From the NCBI RefSeq assembly GCF_900112675.1, contig NZ_FOMQ01000014.1, positions 20,773 to 84,772 of the forward strand: 64,000 bases of DNA, given 5' to 3'. Source of the stretch: Paracidovorax konjaci (GTDB lineage: Bacteria; Pseudomonadota; Gammaproteobacteria; Burkholderiales; Burkholderiaceae_C). Shown here piece by piece: positions 30,252-37,887 of the stretch; position 1 is the stretch's first letter; each line of letters begins with the position of its first letter. The notes below the pieces were generated by a model. That model searched no databases. It worked only from the letters and a program-made list of their open reading frames with translations, and had not been told where the DNA came from. The position numbers and the translations under genes were made by a program.

Positions 30252-32203
30252 CAGTCCCACCTTCCGAAGGCGGGCGCGGCGCGCATGGCCCGGAACTGCT
30301 GGACGACTTCGGGGGTCGCCCAATCGCTCATTTCGTGGTCGCCGCGGCCGAAAGCGGCCCGGGGAAGCTCGTGCGTGATGCGGGCCGTACAGTTATTGAA
30401 ACCAGTCCAAGCGCGCGGCAGAGCCGCGCGGGCGGGGGCCTCCACGCGCGCCGGCTGGGCTGCATCGGCCGCGTGCTCGGACGTGTCCTCGCCGAGAACC
30501 GGGGACCACACGATGCGGCGGGACATCAGCCACCGGCCGCACATGCGGCCCTGCTGGGCCTTGAGGCCGACGATGCGGCCCACGGTGACGGGCTCGGCGT
30601 ATTTGTTGACCTGGCCATCCTCTGCGGTGCGGTGCGCGGTGCGCAGGTGCCAGCGGTCGCGGCGCAGTGCGTGGCCACCCATCGATTCCATGAAGATGCG
30701 CCAGTCCGCCCGAATGTTTCCGCGGCGGTGGCATGCGTGGAAGGCGCGGACGGTGGCCCGGTCGCCTTCGCGCGCGAACAGTTCCAGTTGGTCGGGGGTG
30801 ACGCGGCGCAGCTCGCGCCACACCGTTATGCTGGGCATGCCGATGGTCTGGAACTGGCGGATGCCCCAGGTGGCCGCCCATGCGTCCACGCGGCGGAAGC
30901 CCACGCCGGTTTCCTTCACGTCGGGCTTTCCGGGCTTGCTGTCCGCGCCGAAGTCCAGGCTGATCTGCTGACCGTCCACCACGTCGCGGTGCTCGGCGAG
31001 GGCGAGGTGGCCGACGCTCTTGGCGATGTACTTGGCGACGTAGCCGGCCGCGCCGCCGGCCGTCATGCGCTTGATGTTGACGCGGTTGGCCACCGCGCCG
31101 CGTTCGCCGCCGTCGTCGCTCAGCCAGTAGTGGCGAATGCGTTCCTCGATCGCCTGCGCGCCGGCCTCGTCTTCGGCCCAAATGAGGGCATGCCAGTGGG
31201 GCGTGGCGTCGTGGTGCGGCTCTGCGACGCGCAGGCCGTACATGCGCACGCCGCGGCGGGCCAGGGCAGCGCGGGTCTTGCCCCACATGTCGCGCAGCCA
31301 CAGCTGGCCGTCGCGCGGCGTGCTGCCGTCGTGGTTGCGGTTGGGGAACGGCCGACCGCCGCTGCCCAGCTTCATGGCGTGGTACCGGCTGGGCAATGTG
31401 AGCGTGACGAACAGGCCGACATGGCCGCGCGAGTCCGCATATTCCTCGGCGCCGCGGATGCGCGTCATCAGCTCGCCGCCGCGGATGATCGGGTTTGCGG
31501 TTCCCAGCTCTGCGAGGTCGCGCAGCGTGTAGACCTGGCCGGCCTCATTGCGATAGAGCGTGCGGCCGAGGGCTTCGGCGTTGCGCTTGATCTGCGCTTC
31601 CCGGCGCAGCAGGCCGTCGCCGCTGATGTAGCCGCCTGCGGCCTTGTGCACGAGGCCCAGGCCCACGGCGCCAGCTTCCACGACGCGCGCGACGTGCACG
31701 CGCAGCCGGCGGCGCCACCACGCGGCATCCTGCGCGCGCAGGATGGCGGGCAGTCCCTGAATGGGCTTGTCTTCGGTGATGCCGGCGCAGCGCACCAGCA
31801 TGCGGATGGAGTCAACGCGGGCCGCGAGATCGTCGCCGCGGCCGATGGCCAGGGCGTCGAGTTCTTCGGCTTCGGCGGCCAGCTTCTTGGCCATGGCGCA
31901 TATGTCGGCGTCCGGCAGATTCCAGAGCGAGGCGGCGCCGTAGGCGTCTTCGAAATCGGCGATGGACTGCATCAAGTCCCACGCCACCGCCCAATCCGGC
32001 GGGCTGGCCAGATACTCTTCCGGCGACTGCGGCGCGGTGGGTGTCGACTGCGGCGCGAAGCGGGAGCGGACCGCCGCCTGCCAGCTGGCGGGCGCGCACT
32101 TGATGACCCGTTCCATGTGGCACCCCGCGGCGTACAGGGTGGGCTTGTTTTTCTCCCAATCCGCCAGGCTGGCATTGGGTAGCTTGCGCAGGATGCGGGC
32201 CAT
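30251..32203 (-). CDS. A: P2 A-type rolling-circle replication endonuclease
   Basis: A 650-residue HUH-superfamily replication initiator resembling P2 gpA. The three RCR motifs are visible: motif 1 FVTLTLPSRYH (about 265-275), motif 2 PHWHALIW with the HUH histidines at 336 and 338, and motif 3 GYVAKYIAKS with the tyrosine pair Y388 and Y392. The protein should nick one strand at the phage origin. It is shorter than P2 gpA (about 761). In P2 the origin lies within A; I did not identify the nick site here. Confidence 0.92.
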   Translation of the reverse strand: MARILRKLPNASLADWEKNKPTLYAAGCHMERVIKCAPASWQAAVRSRFAPQSTPTAPQSPEEYLASPPDWAVAWDLMQSIADFEDAYGAASLWNLPDADICAMAKKLAAEAEELDALAIGRGDDLAARVDSIRMLVRCAGITEDKPIQGLPAILRAQDAAWWRRRLRVHVARVVEAGAVGLGLVHKAAGGYISGDGLLRREAQIKRNAEALGRTLYRNEAGQVYTLRDLAELGTANPIIRGGELMTRIRGAEEYADSRGHVGLFVTLTLPSRYHAMKLGSGGRPFPNRNHDGSTPRDGQLWLRDMWGKTRAALARRGVRMYGLRVAEPHHDATPHWHALIWAEDEAGAQAIEERIRHYWLSDDGGERGAVANRVNIKRMTAGGAAGYVAKYIAKSVGHLALAEHRDVVDGQQISLDFGADSKPGKPDVKETGVGFRRVDAWAATWGIRQFQTIGMPSITVWRELRRVTPDQLELFAREGDRATVRAFHACHRRGNIRADWRIFMESMGGHALRRDRWHLRTAHRTAEDGQVNKYAEPVTVGRIVGLKAQQGRMCGRWLMSRRIVWSPVLGEDTSEHAADAAQPARVEAPARAALPRAWTGFNNCTARITHELPRAAFGRGDHEMSDWATPEVVQQFRAMRAAPAFGRWD

Positions 32204-32206
32204 GGC

Positions 32207-32536
32207 CTAGACCTTCGCCGCCAGGGCGACGAGGGCGCCCAAATGCTTCTTCGCGGAGCGCACGACGCCGCGCAGCTCGTCGCGCTCGGGCGGCGGCATT
32301 TCGAGCCAATCGCGTTCGGCGAGGTCGCCAAGGTTGTCGTGGTCCTGTCCGATGCCGGCAATCAGCAGCAGCGCCATGCGCCAGTTCATCGGCAGGCGAC
32401 GCCATTCGCGGGAAGCCGAATCGTTGAACCGGCCTCGGGTGGCGAGCGAAACGAACTCGTCGCGCAGCGACATGAGGCGGTCCAATTCGTCATCCTTCAC
32501 GGTGCTGCTCGGCTCGGGCTGGGGCTGGTCGCTCAT
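32207..32536 (-). CDS. Small hypothetical early phage protein
   Basis: A 109-residue protein starting MSDQPQPEPSS, with DDELDRLMSLRDEFVSLATRGRFNDSASREWRRL and MPPPERDELRGVVRSAKKHL. It is predicted helical. No named family. The ATG overlaps the stop of the upstream gene by four bases; the stop lies 3 bp before the replication gene. Confidence 0.7.
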   Translation of the reverse strand: MSDQPQPEPSSTVKDDELDRLMSLRDEFVSLATRGRFNDSASREWRRLPMNWRMALLLIAGIGQDHDNLGDLAERDWLEMPPPERDELRGVVRSAKKHLGALVALAAKV

Positions 32537-32688
32537 GCACCACCCAGGCGACGAAGGCCGAAGCCGCGCACGTCGAGCTGCTGGCACAGGTCAAATGCCC
32601 GCTCCCATGCGGCGGCCATGTCCTGCGCCTGCACTGGCTGCATGCGCAGGCCCGCAGGCGTGCGGTAGGTCATTGCGTACACGCTCAT
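32533..32688 (-). CDS. Very small early phage protein
   Basis: A 51-residue ORF (MSVYAMTYRTPAGLRMQPVQ...) supported mainly by ATGA overlaps with both neighbours (32,533-32,536 and 32,685-32,688). Function unknown. Confidence 0.6.
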   Translation of the reverse strand: MSVYAMTYRTPAGLRMQPVQAQDMAAAWERAFDLCQQLDVRGFGLRRLGGA

Positions 32689-32957
32689 GCGGGCAGCCTC
32701 CAGCCGCTCGATTCGATGAACTCCAGCAGCCTGGGCCACACGCCCGCGAGTTCGGCCATTTCGCTGGCGGTGGCGTGCCCGGCCCATTCGCGCGCCACGG
32801 CGGCGGCGATGCAGTCCAGGCGCTCGGAGATTTCAGGGTCTTCGGCTGCGAGGCACAGCGCGCGCAGGGCGAAGGCTTCGCCGTTGGTGAGCCGCAGCGG
32901 CTGGCCGTTGGCGGCCGGCAGTGCGTGGCGGATGGGGCGACATGCGGCGGTGCTCAC
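32685..32957 (-). CDS. Small hypothetical early phage protein
   Basis: A 90-residue protein starting at GTG 32,957, which overlaps the preceding stop (GTGA). The helical segment EAFALRALCLAAEDPEISERLDCIAAAVAREWAGH resembles other small P2-group early proteins. No function known. Confidence 0.6.
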   Translation of the reverse strand: MSTAACRPIRHALPAANGQPLRLTNGEAFALRALCLAAEDPEISERLDCIAAAVAREWAGHATASEMAELAGVWPRLLEFIESSGWRLPA

Positions 32958-33106
32958 GCGACACCCCACATCGAGGTGACAAGGGCCCCAAGAGCAATGA
33001 GGCCCAGCGCTGCGGCCAGCCACATCAACGGCTCGGCGTTGGCCGCCATGCCAGCGTTGCCCAGCACGAAGGAAACGAGGAAGACGCGGTAGGCGATCAG
33101 GCGCAC
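32954..33106 (-). CDS. Small two-TM phage membrane protein
   Basis: A 50-residue protein, mostly hydrophobic: one segment over about residues 2-18 and another over 27-46 (PLMWLAAALGLIALGALVTSMW). It starts at GTG 33,106 inside the end of the upstream gene and ends in a GTGA overlap. A role in membrane or superinfection effects is possible but unsupported. Confidence 0.5.
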   Translation of the reverse strand: MRLIAYRVFLVSFVLGNAGMAANAEPLMWLAAALGLIALGALVTSMWGVA

Positions 33107-33513
33107 GGCGTCGCCTCCACCAGATAGCCGCCGAACCGCACGGTCGGCACCTTGTCCAGGGCCGCCCGGCGGCACTTGCCCTTCAGGTCCCATTTGTGCG
33201 CCATATGCTCGAAGCGCATCCCGAAGTCCGAACGGCTGTAGATGTGGTTCAGCCACGCATGCACCTCCATCTGTGCCCGCGCGTCGAACTCCAGCAAGGC
33301 CAGGGCACGCCGCAGGTTCGACGCGTCCAACAGGCGCAGGTCGGTGAGGTCGAATTCGAATCGGTCGCCGTTGTAGAGGCCGAGCAGCAGGCGTGCTGCC
33401 ACGCGTGCCCCGCTGTGGCTTTCCGTCGTGGCCAGGATGAAGAAATGCACCAGCGCCTCGATGGGGTCGCCGAGGGTGCGGGCTGTCTTTTCGGTCGCGG
33501 TGGGTGCAGTCAT
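33097..33513 (-). CDS. Hypothetical early phage protein (DUF7673-like)
   Basis: A 138-residue protein with the segment ALVHFFILATTESHSGARVAARLLLGLYNGDRFEFDLTDLRLLDASNLRRAL. That pattern (repeated in small proteins of phages and islands) I tentatively compare with DUF7673. The second half (AHKWDLKGKCRRAALDKVP) is specific. No catalytic motif. It begins 116 bp after the Ogr-like gene. Confidence 0.65.
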   Translation of the reverse strand: MTAPTATEKTARTLGDPIEALVHFFILATTESHSGARVAARLLLGLYNGDRFEFDLTDLRLLDASNLRRALALLEFDARAQMEVHAWLNHIYSRSDFGMRFEHMAHKWDLKGKCRRAALDKVPTVRFGGYLVEATPCA

Positions 33514-33629
33514 GGCCGTCCTTCCGGTTTTTGGGCGTGAGAAAGTCCGCAGCGCCTGAAAACAGGCTCTGTCGGGGAGGGGAACAGGGTTGGGTGGCCG
33601 CTGCTATTCAGCGGCTCAGGGGCGGCGCG

Positions 33630-34034
33630 CTACGACGTGCCGCGGGGCCCGGCGAAGAGGTCGCCTGTGGTGGGCGCGGTGTATTGCGGCTGATGGGCCG
33701 ATTCGGCGGCGTGATCGAGGACGATGCGCACCATTTCGCGGTTCACATGCGAGGACAGCGGGATGTTGACGGCTGGATCTGGCGTGGCGCTCGGGCTCAG
33801 GGTGCGCAGCACTTCGGTGGCGGCGACGAAGGTGTGGCCGCACTCGACATTCGTGCACGCGTAGATCAGTTCGCGCATCGTCTTGCTGACCACCCGGCTG
33901 GTGCGGATTTCTGCCTGCGCATCGCAGTGGGGGCACGCCATGCGGGTGCCTTCGTTTTTCAGCTTTCGGCCCTGATGGCTGGTGCGCTGGCGCGCGGCAC
34001 GCGCATCGTGCGCGGCGTTGGCTTCTGTGTTCAT
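33630..34034 (-). CDS. ogr: Ogr/Delta-family late-gene transcription activator
   Basis: A zinc-finger activator required in P2-like phages for late transcription. C34, C37, C60 and C65 are in CPHCDAQAEIRTSR and YACTNVECGHTF, matching the Ogr/Delta C-x2-C...C-x4-C finger, followed by VAATEVLRTLSPS. The protein is 134 residues versus 72 for P2 Ogr. It has about 30 extra N-terminal residues and a 50-residue C-terminal extension ending in DLFAGPRGTS. An internal ATG at 33,941 would give a canonical N-terminus, so the start is uncertain. In P2 ogr lies beside D and att; here it is inside the early operon. Confidence 0.85.
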   Translation of the reverse strand: MNTEANAAHDARAARQRTSHQGRKLKNEGTRMACPHCDAQAEIRTSRVVSKTMRELIYACTNVECGHTFVAATEVLRTLSPSATPDPAVNIPLSSHVNREMVRIVLDHAAESAHQPQYTAPTTGDLFAGPRGTS

Positions 34035-34103
34035 CACGACCCGTACCCCCGGTGTGTTCTCTTGGCGCTTTTGAGCGGCTCTGGAGCTGCTATTTGCGGC
34101 GCG

Positions 34104-34373
34104 CTACTGCTGCACCGTTGCCGATTCGCCGGCCGGCTGGTGCTCTGCTCGGTAGACGGCGAGGCCCATCAGATAGACGCGTCGCAGGAAATTGGCGGTG
34201 GGCCGTTCGTCGGCTGCGGCCATCGCCCGGGCCTCATCCATCTCTGCCTGAGACAGGCGCATACCCGCGAGGATCATGGTTTTGCGCTGCTCTTGCGCGG
34301 CCGGCGGCTCCAGGTTGCCCGCGCGGCGGTTGGCGGCCACGAGGGCCTGAAAACTCTGTCCTGTGGCCATCAT
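34104..34373 (-). CDS. Small hypothetical early phage protein
   Basis: An 89-residue polar protein (QEQRKTMILAGMRLSQAEMDEARAMAAADERPTANFLRRVYLMGL). The C-terminal helix could be a ribbon-helix-helix fold. The ATG overlaps the stop of the preceding gene. No named family. Confidence 0.6.
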   Translation of the reverse strand: MMATGQSFQALVAANRRAGNLEPPAAQEQRKTMILAGMRLSQAEMDEARAMAAADERPTANFLRRVYLMGLAVYRAEHQPAGESATVQQ

Positions 34374-34588
34374 TGGCTCCCTTCGCGCCCTGGCGCCTGC
34401 GTGTTGTCGATGGCCAGTTTTGGGCCTGGCCGGATGCCCGTCATCCGATAAACGGTGTCGTCGATGGCGGCGCTAATGAGCCGCTCCAGCACTGCCGTGG
34501 TGCTCGGCAAGCCGTGGGCCTGCCGCAGCACTTCCAGCCGCTCTTGCAGCTCGGCGGACACTTCCACCGTTCGTTCTTTCGTCCGCAT
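34370..34588 (-). CDS. Ribbon-helix-helix-like small protein
   Basis: A 72-residue protein with a short N-terminal strand (RTKERTVEVSAEL) followed by two helices (QERLEVLRQAHGLPSTTAVLERLISAAI), the layout of an RHH DNA-binding domain. It is the second gene of the early operon, so it may regulate early transcription. Confidence 0.65.
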   Translation of the reverse strand: MRTKERTVEVSAELQERLEVLRQAHGLPSTTAVLERLISAAIDDTVYRMTGIRPGPKLAIDNTQAPGREGSQ

Positions 34589-34606
34589 TGCGCATGGCTT
34601 TCGCGG

Positions 34607-34831
34607 TCAGCGGTTTGCGGAAATGGACGCGTTGCTGCGCTGGGCCGTGTTCGGCGCCGTGCACAAGGCCTGCAGCTCTTCTTCGGCCTTACGAATGGCC
34701 ATGCTCTCGATGAGCGTGGCTTTCTGCATGCCCAGGCGATCGGCCAGCACGGAAATCAGCGCGTCGTCAGCCGCCTTAAAGCGCACGGTGTGGCGGATGT
34801 TTCGACGGTGCTCCGGGTTGTCGTAGGCCAT
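34607..34831 (-). CDS. Arc-like ribbon-helix-helix protein, first early gene
   Basis: A 74-residue protein with RHH pattern: RHTVRFKAADDALISVLADRLGMQKATLIESMAIRKAEEEL. It is the first gene leftward from the repressor/operator region, where P2-type phages have Cox or early regulators. It may act as a Cro/Cox-like counterpart to the repressor; that is inferred from position. Confidence 0.7.
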   Translation of the reverse strand: MAYDNPEHRRNIRHTVRFKAADDALISVLADRLGMQKATLIESMAIRKAEEELQALCTAPNTAQRSNASISANR

Positions 34832-34910
34832 GGGCGTGCTCCTGCCATAAGTGGCGCGTGTACCATCTTGTTAGACGGCGTAATGTTTGGATGACTTGCG
34901 CCGCATTGTT

Positions 34911-34926
34911 GTATGCATACGCATAC
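34911..34926. promoter_or_regulatory. Putative repressor operator
   Basis: The inverted repeat GTATGCATACGCATAC (GTATGC / GCATAC, 4-bp spacer) lies in the 112-bp gap between the divergent first early gene and the repressor gene, 18 bp upstream of the repressor ATG. A good candidate for repressor binding. Confidence 0.65.
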
Positions 34927-34943
34927 CTGTCAAGCGACTTGTT

Positions 34944-35612
34944 ATGCAATCGAATAATTTTTCGGCACGACTGAGAGAAGAGCGCGAACGCATCGGCCTG
35001 TCTCAGGCGGCTTTGGCAGAGGCCGGGGGGGTGAAGAAGTTGGCGCAGCACACATACGAAAAGGGGGATCGCTCGCCGTCGTCCGACTACCTGTTGCGGG
35101 TCGCGGACGCCGGGGTAGACGTGTCCTACCTGTTCACGGGTTCACGCTCGCTGACAGGGCCCACGCCACCGCCTGCGAGCGACGAAGACGCCATTTCACT
35201 GCCGCTGCTCAGCGCCACCGGCAGCATGGGCCCTGGCACCGACTTCACGCCTGAAGACGTCATCCTCGGCCGCGTGCCCGTCTCGCGCCACTGGCTGTCA
35301 GTGAATCTTCCGCGCAGCCGTCCCGAGGCGCTGCAGCTGGTGCATGCCTACGGCGATTCCATGGGCGATACGCTGCGGTCCGGCGATTTCGCTATCGTTG
35401 ACACGGACTACACGGTGGCGGACGTGAGCGGTGTGTACGTGCTGCAGGCCAACGGGCAGCTATACATCAAGCGCGTTTCTCGGCTGCTGGATGGGCGGCA
35501 CGAAATCACCAGCGACAACCCGAACGTTCGCACCGTGGAAGTGCTCGATGGATCGCAGCCCGTGCGGATCTGCGGTCGGGTGGTGTTCGGGTGGAATGGG
35601 CGTCGGTTCTGA
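34944..35612 (+). CDS. Prophage CI-type repressor with S24 autoproteolysis domain
   Basis: A 222-residue repressor. The N-terminal XRE HTH (about 5-60: LREERERIGLSQAALAEAGGVKKLAQHTYEKGDRSP) is joined to a LexA/S24 peptidase domain with catalytic Ser in YGDSMGDTLRSGDFAIVD and Lys in LYIKRVS. This predicts RecA-stimulated self-cleavage and SOS induction, unlike P2's own C repressor, which is not SOS-cleaved. The ATG at 34,944 is chosen to begin just before the HTH. It is divergent from the early operon and separated from int by the whole early region. Confidence 0.92.
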   Translation: MQSNNFSARLREERERIGLSQAALAEAGGVKKLAQHTYEKGDRSPSSDYLLRVADAGVDVSYLFTGSRSLTGPTPPPASDEDAISLPLLSATGSMGPGTDFTPEDVILGRVPVSRHWLSVNLPRSRPEALQLVHAYGDSMGDTLRSGDFAIVDTDYTVADVSGVYVLQANGQLYIKRVSRLLDGRHEITSDNPNVRTVEVLDGSQPVRICGRVVFGWNGRRF

Positions 35613-35663
35613 CAACTACAAGTTTTTCAACAGCGCGCAGCGCAGATAGTGGAGGGAAGTACC

Positions 35664-36152
35664 GTGAAAAAGCTCTTGAAATGGATTGGCCTGCTGTTCG
35701 TCGGCCTAGTGGTGCTGGGCGGGATCATCGAAGCGACGAAATCACCTGAGCAGAAGGCGGCCGATCAGGCGGCGCGAGAGCAGCAGAAGGCATCGAAAGC
35801 CCAGGCCCAAGCCGAGCAGGCGCGCCAAGAGGTGGCCAGCCTGCCGACCGTGACCGCCAGTGAAATCGTGGCGGCCTATGAGGGCAACACCGTGGCGGCG
35901 GACCAGCGCTTCAAGGGCAAGAAGTTCAAGGTGTCGGGCACGGTAAGCGACATCAATACCGACATGTTCGGCAATCCGTATTTGGTGCTGCGTTCCAGCG
36001 GCAACCCATTCACTCAGCCGCATTTTTCATTCGATGAGGCGGCCGGCGCCGAGCTGGCAAAGGTGACCAAGGGCGCGAAGGTATCGATGGTTTGTACCGG
36101 CAAGGGCGATGTGGCGAAAACGCCCATGGCCGGCGCTTGCGCTCTGCTTTGA
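35664..36152 (+). CDS. Membrane-anchored OB-fold-like protein (tRNA_anti-like)
   Basis: A 162-residue protein with an N-terminal TM or signal anchor (KWIGLLFVGLVVLGGIIE), a charged helical linker (SPEQKAADQAAREQQKASKAQAQAE) and a C-terminal domain. The pattern SEIVAAYEGNTVAADQRFKGKKFKVSGTVSDINTD...GNPYLVL fits the OB-fold tRNA_anti-like family. I selected GTG 35,664 because GGAGGGA lies 7 bp upstream. It follows the repressor on the same strand and is probably expressed in lysogens. Function unknown; superinfection or envelope roles are possible. Confidence 0.7.
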   Translation: MKKLLKWIGLLFVGLVVLGGIIEATKSPEQKAADQAAREQQKASKAQAQAEQARQEVASLPTVTASEIVAAYEGNTVAADQRFKGKKFKVSGTVSDINTDMFGNPYLVLRSSGNPFTQPHFSFDEAAGAELAKVTKGAKVSMVCTGKGDVAKTPMAGACALL

Positions 36153-36193
36153 CGACCTGGATTTTTCAACCACGACGAGAGGGCTTCATAGTC

Positions 36194-36352
36194 ATGAGCA
36201 AAGATCACAAGAAAACACCACCGCCGCCGCCACCACCACCGCCACCACCGCCACCACCCACCCGGCATAGGGAGATAAAGGACTCCGGTGAATATGTGAC
36301 ACGGAACATCGGCGCGCCCCCCCCGCCGCCCGCTCCCAGTCGTAACAAGTGA
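36194..36352 (+). CDS. Polyproline microprotein
   Basis: A 52-residue ORF with 14 consecutive prolines near the N-terminus (after MSKDHKKT), a short charged middle (RHREIKDSGEYVTRNIG) and a second block of five prolines. Translation would need EF-P at the ribosome. GAGAGGG precedes the ATG. Mixed CCA/CCG codons show it is not a simple microsatellite slip. It lies in the accessory block between repressor and tail genes. Family and function unknown. Confidence 0.6.
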   Translation: MSKDHKKTPPPPPPPPPPPPPPTRHREIKDSGEYVTRNIGAPPPPPAPSRNK

Positions 36353-36418
36353 ATGTGGAGGCTGTTCGCAGATTTAGCGCTGGCTGCGATTTGCTGACGG
36401 CCGCCCATACTCAGTTCT

Positions 36419-36958
36419 ATGAACACCACTTCTGTAGAACCGAAGGGCTGCGATCCGAGCGAAGCCGTTTGGGATCGCATCTGGGCGTGCCGCTGGGAGC
36501 TGTTGAACTGGGCGCGCATCACCTACCGCTACCACCGCAAACGTCAGAAGTTCTTCGACATGGCCGATAAGCTCACGCAGGTTGCGGCCGTGACGGGCGG
36601 CGTTGCCGTACTTGGAAAGACGCTGGGCGAGTATCTGCCCTGGATCGGTGGCGGAATCTCGCTAGTCGGCTTGTTTGCGCTGGTTTTTGGCTACAGCGAC
36701 AAGCGCCAGTGCCATAAGGAAATCGCGGAGCGCGCCAACCGACTCACAGGCGACATATGCAGCCTGTCCATCAATGCCCTCGATGAAAAGCAGATCAGCG
36801 TGTGGGAACGCGTCCGCGCCGAGATTGATCTGAGCGAGCCGCCGAACCTTAAGACGCTGGTGCAGAAGTGCGAGTGGGAACAGGCTGTAGCGGACGGCCA
36901 CCCGAACCACACGAAGGAGCCGCGCTGGTGGCAGCAGGCTCACATGCACTTCTTCTAA
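36419..36958 (+). CDS. Two-TM SLATT-like phage membrane protein
   Basis: A 179-residue protein with a basic N-terminal helix (RYHRKRQKFFDMADKLTQ), two closely spaced TM segments (AAVTGGVAVLG and GGGISLVGLFALVFGYS) and a soluble C-terminal domain ending EPRWWQQAHMHFF. The architecture resembles SLATT/two-TM effectors linked to membrane-targeting defence, but the match is by shape, not a confirmed domain. A truncated copy of its C-terminus lies beyond the HicAB pair. It is in a lower-GC region that looks acquired. Confidence 0.65.
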   Translation: MNTTSVEPKGCDPSEAVWDRIWACRWELLNWARITYRYHRKRQKFFDMADKLTQVAAVTGGVAVLGKTLGEYLPWIGGGISLVGLFALVFGYSDKRQCHKEIAERANRLTGDICSLSINALDEKQISVWERVRAEIDLSEPPNLKTLVQKCEWEQAVADGHPNHTKEPRWWQQAHMHFF

Positions 36959-37060
36959 TGCACGGGTTGCCTAATTTTTCGTTGGCCACTAACCGACATG
37001 AGAAGGCCAGGAGGTACTTAGCACGGGGCCAAATTTTGATTTTGGTCCTTAATGGCGGTA

Positions 37061-37492
37061 TTAAGCGAACGCCGGCTCTCGTACTTCAATAACCAACTCG
37101 CTGCCTAGAGCCGAAAAAGCTGCACCGATAGTGTCGATTTTGGTTGCGTGCCGCAAGTCCATGAGGCGCGTTACTTCCTGCGGTTTGACGTGCATCCTTC
37201 GAGCCAAGTCGGCCGGTCTGACTCTGCGCTCGTGCATTAACGCAAGTAGTTCAACTTTGGCGCACAGAGATGGAGGCAAGGCAATTAAATGCTCGCCATC
37301 CTTTGCTGCGCTTGGAGATGGAACAGTCCTTTGATCTTCAAAATAGAATTCAAGCGCGGTAACCAGTGCATCGAGCGCTGCCACCCGCGCATCTGCAATT
37401 GAATCTGCTTGACTGATTGCCTCAGGTATATCTCGGAAGGTGATGGTGTATCCGCCATCGTCCTGCATTTCAAACTGGGCTGGATATTTCAT
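37061..37492 (-). CDS. hicB: HicB antitoxin
   Basis: A 143-residue HicB-type antitoxin. The N-terminal partially degraded RNase H-like fold (MKYPAQFEMQDDGGYTITFRDIPEAISQADSIADA) is followed by a C-terminal HTH (PPSLCAKVELLALMHERRVRPADLARRMHVKPQEVTRLMDL). HicB neutralises HicA and represses the operon. It is downstream of hicA with a hairpin in between. Low GC relative to neighbours. Confidence 0.92.
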   Translation of the reverse strand: MKYPAQFEMQDDGGYTITFRDIPEAISQADSIADARVAALDALVTALEFYFEDQRTVPSPSAAKDGEHLIALPPSLCAKVELLALMHERRVRPADLARRMHVKPQEVTRLMDLRHATKIDTIGAAFSALGSELVIEVREPAFA

Positions 37493-37560
37493 AGTGAAGT
37501 TTCTTTAAATAGTCGAAATTCTTCGACTGGAGGTCGTTGAACTCAGTGTGTCACTGGGAT

Positions 37561-37586
37561 GCAGGTAGCCCCTTCGGGCCACCTGC
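37561..37586 (-). terminator. Hairpin between hicA and hicB
   Basis: GCAGGT...CCCTTCGGG...ACCTGC forms a long imperfect stem with a UUCG-type loop directly after the hicA stop. There is no long U-tract on the minus strand, so it may attenuate hicB transcription or stabilise hicA mRNA rather than end it. Confidence 0.5.
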
Positions 37587-37763
37587 TTATTCCATTCCCA
37601 GTTGCGTCAGGATGGCTTTCCGGGTGCCTTCCTTCAGCTCTTGCGATGGGTGCCTTGGCAATGTTGATCGTTTGCCATCTTTGTATAGCTTCCAGTGCTT
37701 GGTGCCGTTTGTGACCTTTACGCCCTGCGCTTCTAACCATCGTTTGAACTCACTGATCTTCAT
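37587..37763 (-). CDS. hicA: HicA toxin (mRNA interferase)
   Basis: A 58-residue HicA found by reading the minus strand upstream of hicB: MKISEFKRWLEAQGVKVTNG, then TKHWKLYKDGKRSTLPRHPSQEL-EGTRKAILTQLGME. The dsRBD-like fold and the catalytic His in LPRHPS are present. HicA cleaves mRNAs and tmRNA when not bound by HicB. Toxin-first order with an upstream promoter is typical. The pair probably acts in prophage maintenance or as an anti-phage module. Confidence 0.92.
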   Translation of the reverse strand: MKISEFKRWLEAQGVKVTNGTKHWKLYKDGKRSTLPRHPSQELKEGTRKAILTQLGME

Positions 37764-37783
37764 CTACCCCCCAAGTTGTTGCG

Positions 37784-37819
37784 ATAGGCGAATTATACAC
37801 ATTTTTGCCTATGATGCAA
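37784..37819 (-). promoter_or_regulatory. hicAB promoter with overlapping inverted-repeat operator
   Basis: On the minus strand, TTGCAT (37,819-37,814) and a consensus TATAAT (37,797-37,792) are separated by 16 bp, a strong sigma-70 promoter about 30 bp upstream of hicA. An inverted repeat ATAGGC (37,784-37,789) / GCCTAT (37,807-37,812) brackets the -10 element and is a likely HicB operator. Confidence 0.8.
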
Positions 37820-37887
37820 TCATTTTTGTTTATGAACTCGCTGTTCCATGAAGACCCCTGTTCCGGCCAGGGTAGGACTCCTGCCAA

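Noticed and set aside
34776..35051. Minus-strand open frame over the repressor promoter
   Set aside because: It overlaps both the first early gene and the repressor HTH; both of those have clear family signatures.
36205..36522. Minus-strand frame with polyglycine
   Set aside because: Shadow of the CCA/CCG run of the polyproline gene.
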